Shown: piece by piece, positions 25,198 to 33,469 of the stretch
Numbering within the stretch: the first letter of the stretch is position 1
Layout: each line of letters starts with the position of its first letter
Source of the DNA: Bradyrhizobium prioriisuperbiae
Lineage (GTDB): Bacteria > Pseudomonadota > Alphaproteobacteria > Rhizobiales > Xanthobacteraceae
Direction: 5' to 3'
NCBI RefSeq assembly: GCF_032397745.1
Contig: NZ_CP135921.1
Span: 4,142,501 to 4,206,500 of the forward strand
DNA: 64,000 bases
Position numbers and translations under genes: made by a program
Notes under the pieces: generated by a model
Databases searched by the model: none
What the model was told of the DNA's origin: nothing
The model's input: only the letters and a program-made list of their open reading frames with translations

Positions 25198-25830
25198 CGT
25201 TTCAACTCCTGTGCAGCACGCGGGGACTGCGACTTATTGTTCGATCGAGCGATCGTCTTTGGCCTCGAATGAGGCGTCATGGTTATACCATGTGAAATGC
25301 GGACGGCGACCTCCGCGCCGCGCAATTTTTTTTTGATCCTTTGCGGTGTGTGGTGAGAGACTGGTGTGATTTGCTGCAAATGCAAACGAAGATTCATGCA
25401 CGTTTCAGCGGTTCTTTCTCGCGTTGGCTTGCAGTGCAGCAAACTTTGTATTGCAGACATGGTTTGCGACCCGCGATCATCTGCCGCTTTTATTTGCAGC
25501 AAAATGCACCATCGCTGTCGCAAAACATCTTGCCGCGCAATCATCGCGTGTGAGCCGTCGCGTGATGGAGAGCGTGATGCGTTGCACGGGTCACCGCGTG
25601 GTGACCGGGCGGGAGCCGTGGTGGAGATCGTCTGGAAGGGATCGGGAGCATCACGTCCCCCCATGTCTCTTAATACTAAACCTTGTCGTTATATTATTTT
25701 GCATATGACGTGGGCCGCAGCGTCGGCATTCTACCAGGCAGCAGGGTGGAAACAATGAGTTTCCCGGGTTTCTATTTCTCTGCCGCGGCCGCCCGCCTAG
25801 ATCTGGTTGACCTTTAGCGGGAGGCTTCCG
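25198..25830. other. 630-bp intergenic region with repeated TTTGC-W-GCAAA sites
   Basis: This AT-richer gap lies between the divergent dehydrogenase and pirin genes. It holds perfect palindromes TTTGCTGCAAA (25370-25380) and TTTGCAGCAAA (25493-25503) and a two-mismatch copy AGTGCAGCAAA (25433-25443), spaced 63 and 60 bp. Near the pirin gene there is an AT-rich stretch around 25690-25705. Short open frames on both strands have no family character and are not called. Confidence 0.5.
25370..25503. promoter_or_regulatory. array of three TTTGC-W-GCAAA palindromes
   Basis: Sites at 25370-25380 and 25493-25503 are perfect. The middle one (25433-25443) differs at two outer positions. The start-to-start spacing of 63 and 60 bp is about six helical turns each, so bound dimers would sit on one face of the DNA. 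The regulator is unknown; LacI-like and other dimeric repressors use such sites. Confidence 0.45.
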
Positions 25831-26529
25831 GTGATTGAGCGCAAACCCTTCGATCGGCTCGGCGGCGGTGATCACGGCTGGCTGAAAGCCAAACACCATT
25901 TTTCGTTCGGCCCGCACCATGACCCGGACAATATGGGGCTTGGGGCACTGCGGGTCTGGAACGACGATGAGATCGCGCCGAATACCGGCTTTCCAGCGCA
26001 TCCGCACGCCAACATGGAAATCATCACCTATGTGCGTGAGGGCGCCATTACGCACCAGGATAATCTTGGCAACACTGGTCGCACCGTCGCCGGCGACGTT
26101 CAGGTAATGAGCGCAGGCTCCGGCATTCGCCATTCCGAATACAATCTGGAGGCGGCGCCGACCAAAATCTTCCAGATCTGGATCGAGCCCGATGAGACCG
26201 GCGGGCAGCCCGCATGGGGCGCCAAGCCGTTTCCGAAAGCCGATCGCTCCGGGCGCTTCGTGACGCTGGCAAGCGGCTTTGCCGCGGACAGCGACGCGTT
26301 GCGGATTCGCGCGCAGGCGCGCGTGCTCGGTGCCGCACTGAAGGCTGGCGAGACGGCGGAGTATCGTTTTGGCACTGAGCGCAACGGCTATCTGGTGCCG
26401 TCATCGGGCGCGGTCGAGGTCAATGGCGTGCGGATCGTGGCCCGCGACGGCGCCGCCATTCGCAGCGAGGCCGTTGTGACAGTCACCGCTCTGGAGGATT
26501 CCGAGATCGTGCTGGTCGACGCGGCTTGA
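25831..26529 (+). CDS. pirin family protein (bicupin)
   Basis: 232 residues. The first cupin is recognisable from HHFSFGPHHDPDNMGLGALRVWNDD and the metal-binding FPAHPHANMEIITYVREG; RHSEYN with the fourth ligand region follows. The second cupin (about 140-232) is shorter, like YhhW-type pirins. Such proteins bind iron and may oxidise flavonols such as quercetin or act as redox sensors. GTG at 25831 is chosen because GGGAGG lies 6 nt upstream; an upstream TTG would overlap that site. Confidence 0.9.
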   Translation: MIERKPFDRLGGGDHGWLKAKHHFSFGPHHDPDNMGLGALRVWNDDEIAPNTGFPAHPHANMEIITYVREGAITHQDNLGNTGRTVAGDVQVMSAGSGIRHSEYNLEAAPTKIFQIWIEPDETGGQPAWGAKPFPKADRSGRFVTLASGFAADSDALRIRAQARVLGAALKAGETAEYRFGTERNGYLVPSSGAVEVNGVRIVARDGAAIRSEAVVTVTALEDSEIVLVDAA

Positions 26530-26539
26530 CGGAAAGCTT

Positions 26540-26617
26540 GTAGCCCGGATGAGCGCAGCGATATCCGGGACTCTTCCAGATGTATCACCCGGATGTCGCT
26601 GCGCTCATCCGAGCTAC
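26540..26617. repeat. REP-like palindrome, GTAGCCCGGATGAGCG family, copy 1
   Basis: GTAGCCCGGATGAGCGCAGCG is mirrored by CGCTGCGCTCATCCGAGCTAC across a short loop. It lies between the convergent pirin and LysR genes. A second copy is at 29936-30014. Confidence 0.75.
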
Positions 26618-26631
26618 TTTGCTGCTGTTAC

Positions 26632-27549
26632 TCACGCCTTCGTCTGCATCAACTCGTTGTTGGCAAACAGATCGGCGATCCAGTCGACGAACACCCGCAG
26701 CTTGTTGCTGAGATGGCGGTTGGGCGGATACACCACATAGATGTTCGCCGGCTCCGAGGTCCAGTCCGTCAGCACTTGCGTCAGCCTACCGGCCTCGATG
26801 TGCTTTTTCAGCATGAAGATCGGCGCCTGGACGATGCCAAGCCCGCTGGTGGCGGCCGTGACATAAGCCATGCTGTCGTTGACGGCGATCATGTGCCGTC
26901 CTGTGGTCTCGATTCGCTCGCCGTTTGACGTGAAGTCCAGCGGCAGCATCCGGCCCGAGCGCGGATGGAAGAAATTCACCGCATAGTGGCCGTGGTCGAG
27001 ATCGGTCGGATGCCGCGGTGCGCCGTAACGCTGCAGGTAGGACGGCGCCGCGCAGGTGACGAAGGTCATCTCCGCGATGCGTCGGGCGATCAGCGACTGG
27101 TCGGTAAGGTCGCCGCCGCGGATCACGCAATCGACATTCTCGCCGATCAGGTCCACCGGGCGGTCGGTGACGCCGAGATCGATCTGGATATCGGGATAAC
27201 GGGCGTAGAAGTCGGGCAGGGCCGGAATGATGACAAGGACCGCAAGCGCGGTGCCGACATCGACACGCAGCCGTCCCTTGGCGTTGGCCTGCGACAGCGC
27301 CATGCTGCCGTCGAGTTCGTCGAGTTCGCCAAGCAGCCGGATCACGCGCTCATAATAAGCCGCGCCGTCCGGGGTCACGGTAACCCGCCGGGTGGTGCGG
27401 TTGAGCAGTTTGGTCGAGATGTGGGTCTCGAGCGACTGGATCAATTTGGTGACGGTGGGCTTGGGCATCCGCAGGGAGCTTGCGGCCTGGCTGAACGTGC
27501 CGGCTTCCACCACCCGGACGAAAGCGCGCATGGCTGCGAGCTGATCCAT
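26632..27549 (-). CDS. LysR family transcriptional regulator
   Basis: 305 residues. The N-terminal winged helix (MDQLAAMRAFVRVVEAGTFSQAASSL, KPTVTKLIQSLETHISTKLLNRTTR) is followed by the inducer domain (about 90-295). It is divergent from the alpha/beta-hydrolase homologue and RND efflux genes and likely regulates them. The intergenic DNA has a perfect 8-bp-arm inverted repeat and three TCTCGA repeats. Confidence 0.88.
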   Translation of the reverse strand: MDQLAAMRAFVRVVEAGTFSQAASSLRMPKPTVTKLIQSLETHISTKLLNRTTRRVTVTPDGAAYYERVIRLLGELDELDGSMALSQANAKGRLRVDVGTALAVLVIIPALPDFYARYPDIQIDLGVTDRPVDLIGENVDCVIRGGDLTDQSLIARRIAEMTFVTCAAPSYLQRYGAPRHPTDLDHGHYAVNFFHPRSGRMLPLDFTSNGERIETTGRHMIAVNDSMAYVTAATSGLGIVQAPIFMLKKHIEAGRLTQVLTDWTSEPANIYVVYPPNRHLSNKLRVFVDWIADLFANNELMQTKA

Positions 27550-27555
27550 ATCTTA

Positions 27556-27596
27556 GGTCTCGATGTCTTTAAGATCTCGACGAGTTTGGGTCTCGA
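27556..27596. promoter_or_regulatory. triple (G)(G/A)TCTCGA direct repeat upstream of LysR
   Basis: GGTCTCGA at 27556-27563, GATCTCGA at 27573-27580 and GGTCTCGA at 27589-27596 are spaced 17 and 16 bp. They lie directly upstream of the minus-strand LysR ATG. A similar pair (GGTCTCGAAA, 16 bp apart) lies at 6139-6164. The binder is unknown. Confidence 0.35.
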
Positions 27597-27706
27597 ATTC
27601 AGGTCGCCCGAGATCTATGTCATGTCGCAGGCGGATTCGCTGAAACGCTGTTTCATTTTTGTGCGCCGCGAAGAAATTTTGTTTCTAAAGTCGTTTTAGG
27701 GGGCTT

Positions 27707-27728
27707 ATTATTTCTATATGGAAATAAT
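27707..27728. promoter_or_regulatory. inverted repeat ATTATTTC-N6-GAAATAAT
   Basis: A perfect 8-bp-arm inverted repeat with a 6-nt spacer, 110 bp before the hydrolase-homologue ATG and 158 bp before the LysR start. It is a likely operator of the divergent promoter region; the binder is not known. Confidence 0.45.
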
Positions 27729-27837
27729 GAAATCATAAAGCGCATATTTATTCCCCCAAACCTCATTATTAGCTTCCCCATCGCTGGAGACGATTCTGCG
27801 ATGCAACATCGCGGTCGCCCGGCAGGGGCATTCACAA

Positions 27838-28686
27838 ATGGCGACGGGACGGACCGATAGCGCGATCGACGTGGACGAGGCGGCCAAACTGCCGGTCCGG
27901 GTCTACCGCGACTCCCGGTCGCCGCGCTCTGCGCCGCTGGTGTTTCATCTCCATGGCGGAGCGTTCTGCGCCGGTTCCATCGAGGTCTGCGAAACCATTC
28001 CGGAGCTGCTCGCCGAGGCGGGTGCCGTGGTGGTGTCGGCGGATTATCCGCTTGCTCCCGAGTTTCAGTTTCCCCATGCGCTGCGCACGATTTTCGGCGC
28101 GCTGAAGACGCTGCACAAAACCCGCACCCGATGGGCCGGCAAGATGTCCCGGCTGTTTGTCGCCGGCGAAGAAGCCGGTGGCAATCTTGCCGCAAGTCTC
28201 GCTTTGATGGCGCGCGATCAGCACGCGCCCGAACTCGCGGGACAGATTCTGCTGTCGCCGATGCTCGATGCCTGCATGGCGACCACATCGATCCGTGGCG
28301 CCGATGCCGGTCCCGCTGGATGCAAATGGGCCGATGGCTGGCAGCACTATCTGGGATCCGCCGACAAGGCCGCGCATCCCTATGCCGCGCCGTCGCAGTC
28401 CAGCAGGTTGTCCGGGCTGCCGCCCGCACTGGTCGTCACCGCGCAGGACGATCCGATGCGCGATGAAACCCTGAGTTATGCCACGCGGCTGCAGGAATCG
28501 GGTGTCGCCGTCAGCCGCCATGTGTTGACTGCACCCACGGCGTGGCCCGATGCGCTCTGCGCGGGTCGTCCCGCCGACAGCGGCTGGGGCACGGCGCTGC
28601 GCGACCAGTTCATTCAGTTTTTCGCGGACAGCGCGGCGCGGCTGCGCCGGCCCGCGTCTCACCATCTCGTTCAAGCTTCAAGTTAG
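27838..28686 (+). CDS. alpha/beta-hydrolase homologue lacking the catalytic serine (probable pseudoenzyme)
   Basis: 282 residues of the hormone-sensitive-lipase-like family. The oxyanion motif HLHGGAF (near residue 40), SADYPLAPEFQFPHAL and the acid-loop AQDDPMRDE are present. The nucleophile motif GDSAGG reads GEEAGG here, with Glu112 in place of serine, and the usual HGF with the catalytic histidine is absent (LTAPTAWPDA). It therefore looks catalytically inactive, or acts by another mechanism. It lies 9 bp before the RND adaptor gene and is probably co-transcribed with it; a role in sensing or scaffolding is speculation. The reading frame is intact. Confidence 0.75.
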   Translation: MATGRTDSAIDVDEAAKLPVRVYRDSRSPRSAPLVFHLHGGAFCAGSIEVCETIPELLAEAGAVVVSADYPLAPEFQFPHALRTIFGALKTLHKTRTRWAGKMSRLFVAGEEAGGNLAASLALMARDQHAPELAGQILLSPMLDACMATTSIRGADAGPAGCKWADGWQHYLGSADKAAHPYAAPSQSSRLSGLPPALVVTAQDDPMRDETLSYATRLQESGVAVSRHVLTAPTAWPDALCAGRPADSGWGTALRDQFIQFFADSAARLRRPASHHLVQASS

Positions 28687-28695
28687 GGGTCGGCT

Positions 28696-29922
28696 ATGTC
28701 GTATTCGTCTCGTTATCGCGCTTTTGCTCTGGGCACCGTGCTGGTCGGCGCTGCCGTCAGCGCCGGCGTGTTGTTTTCGCTGCAGAACAACGCCGCGCAG
28801 GCCAACAATCAGGCCGCGCCGCCGCCGTCGGTGCCGGTTTCTGTCGCCACCGTCGAACAGCGCAACGCGCCGACCTGGGATGAGTTCTCCGGCCGTCTCG
28901 AAGCGGTGGAGCGTGTCGAGATCCGTCCGCGGGTCGCCGGCGTGGTCGAGGCCGTGCACTTCCGCGAAGGTGCGCTGGTGAAGCAGGGCGACCTGCTGTT
29001 CACCATCGATCCGGCGCCCTATGCCGCCGAGGTCGATCGTGCCAAGGCGCAGGCGCTTGCCATCCAGGCCCGGATCGCGCTGACCAAGAATGATCTCGAG
29101 CGCGGCCAGCAGCTGTGGGAGTCCCGCACCATTTCGACGCGGGATCTCGACCAGCGCGTCAATGCGCAGCGCGAGGCCGAAGCCAATCTGCGTGCCGCGG
29201 AAGCCGCACTCACTTCGGCGCAGCTCAATCTCGACTACACCAACGTCAAGGCGCCGGTCGCCGGCCGGGTCGGCAAGATCGAGATCACCGTCGGCAACCT
29301 CGTCGCCGCGGGACCGGGGTCGCCGGTGCTGACGTCGCTGGTGTCGATCAATCCGATCTACGCCAGTTTCAACGCCGACGAGCGGGTGGTGATGCAGGCG
29401 CTGAAGCAGGCCACGGCATCCAACGGCCTTGTGGCGATGGATCGCATTCCCGTGCAGATGGGCACCATCCTCAGTGGCGACGCCACGCCCTTCGCCGGCC
29501 ACTTGCAGCTGATCGACAACCAGGTCGATGTCCGCAGCGGCACGGTGCGGGTGCGGGCGGTGTTCGACAATGCTGACGGCAAGCTGATGCCGGGCCAGTT
29601 CGCCCGCGTCCGCATGGGCCACGCCGAGACCCAGCAGGCGCTGGTGGTCAGCGAGCGGGCGATCGGCACCGACCAGGACAAGAAGTTCGTCATGGTGGTC
29701 GATGCCGAGAACAAGGCGAATTACCGCGAGGTCAAGCTCGGCGAGAGTTCGGAAGGCCTGCGTATGGTGACCAATGGCCTGAAGGCCGGTGAGCGCATCG
29801 TGGTGAATGGATTGCAGCGGGTGCGGCCGGGCAGCTTGCTGGCACCGACGCAAGTGTCGATGGACGGTTCGGCCGAGCGGTCGGCGTCCGCGGCACCGGA
29901 GGAGAAGACGGCGCAGCAGTAA
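28696..29922 (+). CDS. RND efflux periplasmic adaptor subunit (MexE/AcrA family)
   Basis: 408 residues. The N-terminal membrane segment or signal is FALGTVLVGAAVSAGVLF, followed by an Ala/Pro-rich linker. The lipoyl halves are VEIRPRVAGVVEAVHFREGALVKQGDLLFTIDP and NLDYTNVKAPVAGRVGKIEITVGNLV. An alpha-hairpin (about 110-170), beta-barrel and membrane-proximal domains complete the protein. It links the inner-membrane pump encoded next to an outer-membrane channel, which is not in the window. Confidence 0.93.
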   Translation: MSYSSRYRAFALGTVLVGAAVSAGVLFSLQNNAAQANNQAAPPPSVPVSVATVEQRNAPTWDEFSGRLEAVERVEIRPRVAGVVEAVHFREGALVKQGDLLFTIDPAPYAAEVDRAKAQALAIQARIALTKNDLERGQQLWESRTISTRDLDQRVNAQREAEANLRAAEAALTSAQLNLDYTNVKAPVAGRVGKIEITVGNLVAAGPGSPVLTSLVSINPIYASFNADERVVMQALKQATASNGLVAMDRIPVQMGTILSGDATPFAGHLQLIDNQVDVRSGTVRVRAVFDNADGKLMPGQFARVRMGHAETQQALVVSERAIGTDQDKKFVMVVDAENKANYREVKLGESSEGLRMVTNGLKAGERIVVNGLQRVRPGSLLAPTQVSMDGSAERSASAAPEEKTAQQ

Positions 29923-29935
29923 GCTGCGCCGCTCA

Positions 29936-30014
29936 GTAGCCCGGATGAGCGCAGCGACATCCGGGTTGGCCGATCGAGATGAGCCCCGGGTATCGCTACG
30001 CTCACCCGGGCTAC
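29936..30014. repeat. REP-like palindrome, GTAGCCCGGATGAGCG family, copy 2
   Basis: GTAGCCCGG (29936-29944) pairs with CCCGGGCTAC (30005-30014), with an internal stem around GCAGCGACATCCGGG. It lies between the adaptor and pump genes of one operon, where it could tune relative expression. It matches the copy at 26540-26617. Confidence 0.75.
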
Positions 30015-30067
30015 AGACAAATGAAGCGTAATACAGCGAACCGCAGCACGGCTGCGTGGGGCGAGCC

Positions 30068-33000
30068 ATGAATATTTCCCGATTTTTCATCGACCGGCCG
30101 ATCTTTGCCGGGGTGTTGTCGATCCTGATCTTCCTGTCGGGCCTGTTGGCGCTGCGGGTGATGCCGATTTCCGAATATCCGGAAGTGGCGCCGCCGTCGG
30201 TGGTGGTGCGTGCGCAGTATCCCGGCGCCAACCCGAAGGTGATTGCCGAGACGGTCTCGACGCCCATTGAAGAGCAGATCAACGGCGTCGAAGGCATGCT
30301 CTATATGAGCAGCCAGTCGACCACCGACGGCCTGATGACACTGACGGTGACATTCAAGCTCGGCACCGATCCCGACAAGGCGCAGCAGCTGGTGCAGAAC
30401 CGCGTCTCCCAGGCCGAGCCGCGGCTGCCCGAAGACGTCCGCCGGCTCGGCATCACCACGATCAAGAGCGCGCCCGACCTGACGCTGGTGGTGCATCTGC
30501 TGTCGCCGAACGACCGCTACGACATGACTTATTTGCGCAACTACGCCGTGCTCAACGTCAAGGATCGCCTCGCCCGCATCGATGGCGTGGGACAGGTGCA
30601 GCTATTTGGCTCCGGTGACTATTCGATGCGGATCTGGCTCGATCCGCAGAAAGTCGCCGAGCACGGCCTGTCCGCCAGCGACGTGGTCCGCGAAATCCGC
30701 GCCCAGAACGTGCAGGCGGCGGCCGGCGTGGTCGGCGCCTCGCCGGGCCTGCCCAACATCGATTTCCAGCTTCCGGTGAATGCCCAGGGGCGCCTGCAGA
30801 CCGAGCAGGAGTTCGGCGACATCATTGTCAAGGGCGGCAGCAATGGCGAGGTGACGCGTCTGCGCGACATCGCCCGCATCGAGCTCGGCGCCTCGGAGTA
30901 TTCGCTGCGCTCGCTGCTCGACAACAAGTCGGCGGTGGCGATTCCGATCTTCCAGTCGCCGGGATCGAACGCGATCCAGATCTCGGACAACGTCCGCAAG
31001 ACGATGGCCGAGCTGAAGAAGAACATGCCTGAGGGGGTGGACTACAAGATTGTCTACGATCCCACCCAGTTCGTCCGCGCCTCGATCGAAGCGGTGATCC
31101 ATACGCTGCTGGAAGCCGTCGCACTGGTGGTGCTGGTGGTGATCATCTTCCTGCAGACCTGGCGGGCGTCGATCATCCCACTGCTGGCGGTGCCCGTGTC
31201 GATCATCGGCACCTTCGCGGTGATGTATCTGTTCGGCTTCTCCATCAACGCGCTTAGCCTGTTCGGCCTGGTGCTGGCCATCGGCATTGTGGTCGACGAC
31301 GCCATCGTGGTGGTCGAAAACGTCGAGCGCAACATCGAAGAGGGGCTGACGCCGCGCGAGGCGACATACCGCGCCATGCGCGAGGTGTCGGGCCCGATCA
31401 TCGCGATCGCGCTGGTGCTGGTGGCGGTGTTCGTGCCGCTGGCTTTCATCACGGGCCTCACCGGGCAGTTCTATCGCCAGTTCGCCTTGACCATCGCGAT
31501 CTCCACCGTGATCTCGGCGATCAATTCGCTGACGCTGTCGCCGGCATTGGCCGCGCAATTGCTGAAGGGGCATGACGAGCCGAAGGACATCCTTACCCGT
31601 GCCATGGACAAATACCTGGGATGGTTTTTCCGCGGCTTCAACACCGCGTTCAAGCGTGTCGGTGGCGGTTACAGCTCCGGCGTCAAGGGCGCGATCTCGC
31701 GCAAGACCATCATGGTCGGCATCTATCTGGCGCTGGTCGGTGTCACCTGGGGCCTGTTCAAGTCGGTGCCGGGCGGCTTCGTTCCCGGGCAGGACAAGCA
31801 GTACCTGGTCGGCTTCGCGCAATTGCCCGACGGCGCGACGCTCGATCGCACCGAGGACGTCATCCGCCGCATGAGCGAGATCGCGCTGAAGGAACCCGGT
31901 GTGGAGAGCGCGGTGGCGTTCCCCGGCCTGTCGATCAACGGCTTCACCAACTCGTCCAACGCCGGCATCGTGTTCGTCACCCTGAAGCCGTTCGATGAGC
32001 GCAAGACGGCGGCGCTGAGCGGTGGCGGCATCGCGAAAACGCTGAACGGCAAGTTCGCGACCATCCAGGAAGCCTTCATCGCCATGTTCCCGCCGCCGCC
32101 CGTGCAGGGCCTCGGCACCATCGGCGGCTTCAAGCTGCAGATCGAGGACCAGGCGGGCCTCGGCTACGATGCGCTGAACGATGCGACCAAGGCGTTCCTC
32201 GCCAAGGCCCAGCAGGCGCCGGAGATCGCTGGGCTGTTCTCCAGTTACCAGGTCAACACGCCGCAGCTTTATGCGGATATCGACCGCACCCGGGCGCGGC
32301 AGCTCGGCGTTCCCGTGACGGACGTGTTCGACACGCTGCAGATCTATCTGGGCTCGCTCTACGTCAACGACTTCAACAAGTTCGGGCGCACCTACACCGT
32401 CCGCGTGCAGGCCGATGCGAAATTCCGCGCCCGTCCCGACGATGTCGGCGAGCTCAAGGTCCGCTCGGGCTCCGGCGACATGATTCCGCTGGCGACGTTG
32501 CTGCGGGTGAAATCGAGCGCCGGGCCTGAGCGTGCCATGCGCTACAACGGCTTCCTCACCGCCGACATCAATGGCGGCGCGGCGCAGGGCTATTCGTCCG
32601 GCGAGGCGCAGGCGGCGGTGCAACGGATCGCCGACGAAACCTTGCCGAAAGGCTTTGGCTTCGAATGGACCGAACTGACCTACCAGCAGGTGCTGGCCGG
32701 CAATTCGGCGGTGGTGGTGTTCCCCTTGGCCCTGCTGCTGGTGTTCCTGGTGCTGGCGGCGCAGTACGAAAGCCTGACGCTGCCATTGTCGATCATCATG
32801 ATCGTGCCGATGGGGTTGATGGCCGCGATGTTCGGCGTCTGGGTCTCCGACGGCGACAACAACGTGTTCACCCAGATCGGGTTGATCGTGCTGGTGGGCC
32901 TGTCGGCCAAGAACGCCATCCTGATCGTGGAGTTCGCGCGCGAACTGGAGTTCGCCGGCCGCAAGCCGATCGAAGCCGCGATCGAGGCCAGCCGGATGCG

Positions 33001-33289
33001 GTTGCGCCCGATCCTGATGACGTCGATGGCGTTCATCATGGGTGTGGTGCCGCTGGTCACCTCGACCGGGGCCGGCGCGGAAATGCGCCATGCCATGGGC
33101 GTGGCGGTGTTCTCCGGCATGATCGGTGTCACTGCGTTCGGCATCTTCCTGACGCCGGTGTTCTATGTGCTGCTGCGCCGCCTGAGCGGCAACAAGCCGC
33201 TCAAGCTGCATGGCGAGGTGCCGCACGGCTCCGAACTCGGCAGCACGCCACACACCCCGCACCCTCCAATCAGCCAGGCCGCCGAGTAG
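30068..33289 (+). CDS. RND efflux transporter permease (HAE1 family, MexF-like)
   Basis: 1073 residues, full length for a tripartite multidrug pump. It starts MNISRFFIDRPIFAGVLSILIF (TM1), followed by a large porter domain. Next come TM2-6 with the proton-relay motif GIVVDDAIVVVENVER (two adjacent Asp), the second large periplasmic loop, and TM8-12 ending FLTPVFYVLLRRL. It exports hydrophobic compounds using the proton gradient in the inner membrane. ATG 30068 is used; an upstream in-frame start 12 bp earlier is less family-like. It follows the adaptor gene after a REP-like element, and a strong hairpin lies 30 bp downstream. Confidence 0.95.
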   Translation: MNISRFFIDRPIFAGVLSILIFLSGLLALRVMPISEYPEVAPPSVVVRAQYPGANPKVIAETVSTPIEEQINGVEGMLYMSSQSTTDGLMTLTVTFKLGTDPDKAQQLVQNRVSQAEPRLPEDVRRLGITTIKSAPDLTLVVHLLSPNDRYDMTYLRNYAVLNVKDRLARIDGVGQVQLFGSGDYSMRIWLDPQKVAEHGLSASDVVREIRAQNVQAAAGVVGASPGLPNIDFQLPVNAQGRLQTEQEFGDIIVKGGSNGEVTRLRDIARIELGASEYSLRSLLDNKSAVAIPIFQSPGSNAIQISDNVRKTMAELKKNMPEGVDYKIVYDPTQFVRASIEAVIHTLLEAVALVVLVVIIFLQTWRASIIPLLAVPVSIIGTFAVMYLFGFSINALSLFGLVLAIGIVVDDAIVVVENVERNIEEGLTPREATYRAMREVSGPIIAIALVLVAVFVPLAFITGLTGQFYRQFALTIAISTVISAINSLTLSPALAAQLLKGHDEPKDILTRAMDKYLGWFFRGFNTAFKRVGGGYSSGVKGAISRKTIMVGIYLALVGVTWGLFKSVPGGFVPGQDKQYLVGFAQLPDGATLDRTEDVIRRMSEIALKEPGVESAVAFPGLSINGFTNSSNAGIVFVTLKPFDERKTAALSGGGIAKTLNGKFATIQEAFIAMFPPPPVQGLGTIGGFKLQIEDQAGLGYDALNDATKAFLAKAQQAPEIAGLFSSYQVNTPQLYADIDRTRARQLGVPVTDVFDTLQIYLGSLYVNDFNKFGRTYTVRVQADAKFRARPDDVGELKVRSGSGDMIPLATLLRVKSSAGPERAMRYNGFLTADINGGAAQGYSSGEAQAAVQRIADETLPKGFGFEWTELTYQQVLAGNSAVVVFPLALLLVFLVLAAQYESLTLPLSIIMIVPMGLMAAMFGVWVSDGDNNVFTQIGLIVLVGLSAKNAILIVEFARELEFAGRKPIEAAIEASRMRLRPILMTSMAFIMGVVPLVTSTGAGAEMRHAMGVAVFSGMIGVTAFGIFLTPVFYVLLRRLSGNKPLKLHGEVPHGSELGSTPHTPHPPISQAAE

Positions 33290-33318
33290 CCCCCCTCCGG
33301 AGCCAAGCTGATGTCGGT

Positions 33319-33355
33319 GACGGCCCGTGTCCCCAGCACGGGCCGTCATTGTTTT
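33319..33355 (+). terminator. rho-independent terminator after the RND operon
   Basis: GACGGCCCGTG (33319-33329) and CACGGGCCGTC (33337-33347) form an 11-bp stem with a 7-nt loop, followed by ATTGTTTT. It ends the efflux operon before the convergent TRAP transporter genes. Confidence 0.85.
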
Positions 33356-33469
33356 GTGATGGAGCACATGTTGCTCAACAGCAAAATGTCCCGCAAGCGG
33401 GGCATTTTAGTATTCGGAAGCGAGTGTGATGAAAGGATGCGCGGCAAAGCCGAGTGGCTGCCGCTTCGC

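Noticed and set aside
25152..25664. 170-codon minus-strand frame in the dehydrogenase-pirin gap
   Set aside because: It overlaps the dehydrogenase signal-peptide region in another frame, has low-complexity residues and no homologous features.
30602..33367. 921-codon antisense frame across the RND pump gene
   Set aside because: The composition is His/Arg/Gln-rich with no domain; the sense strand is a clear HAE1 transporter.
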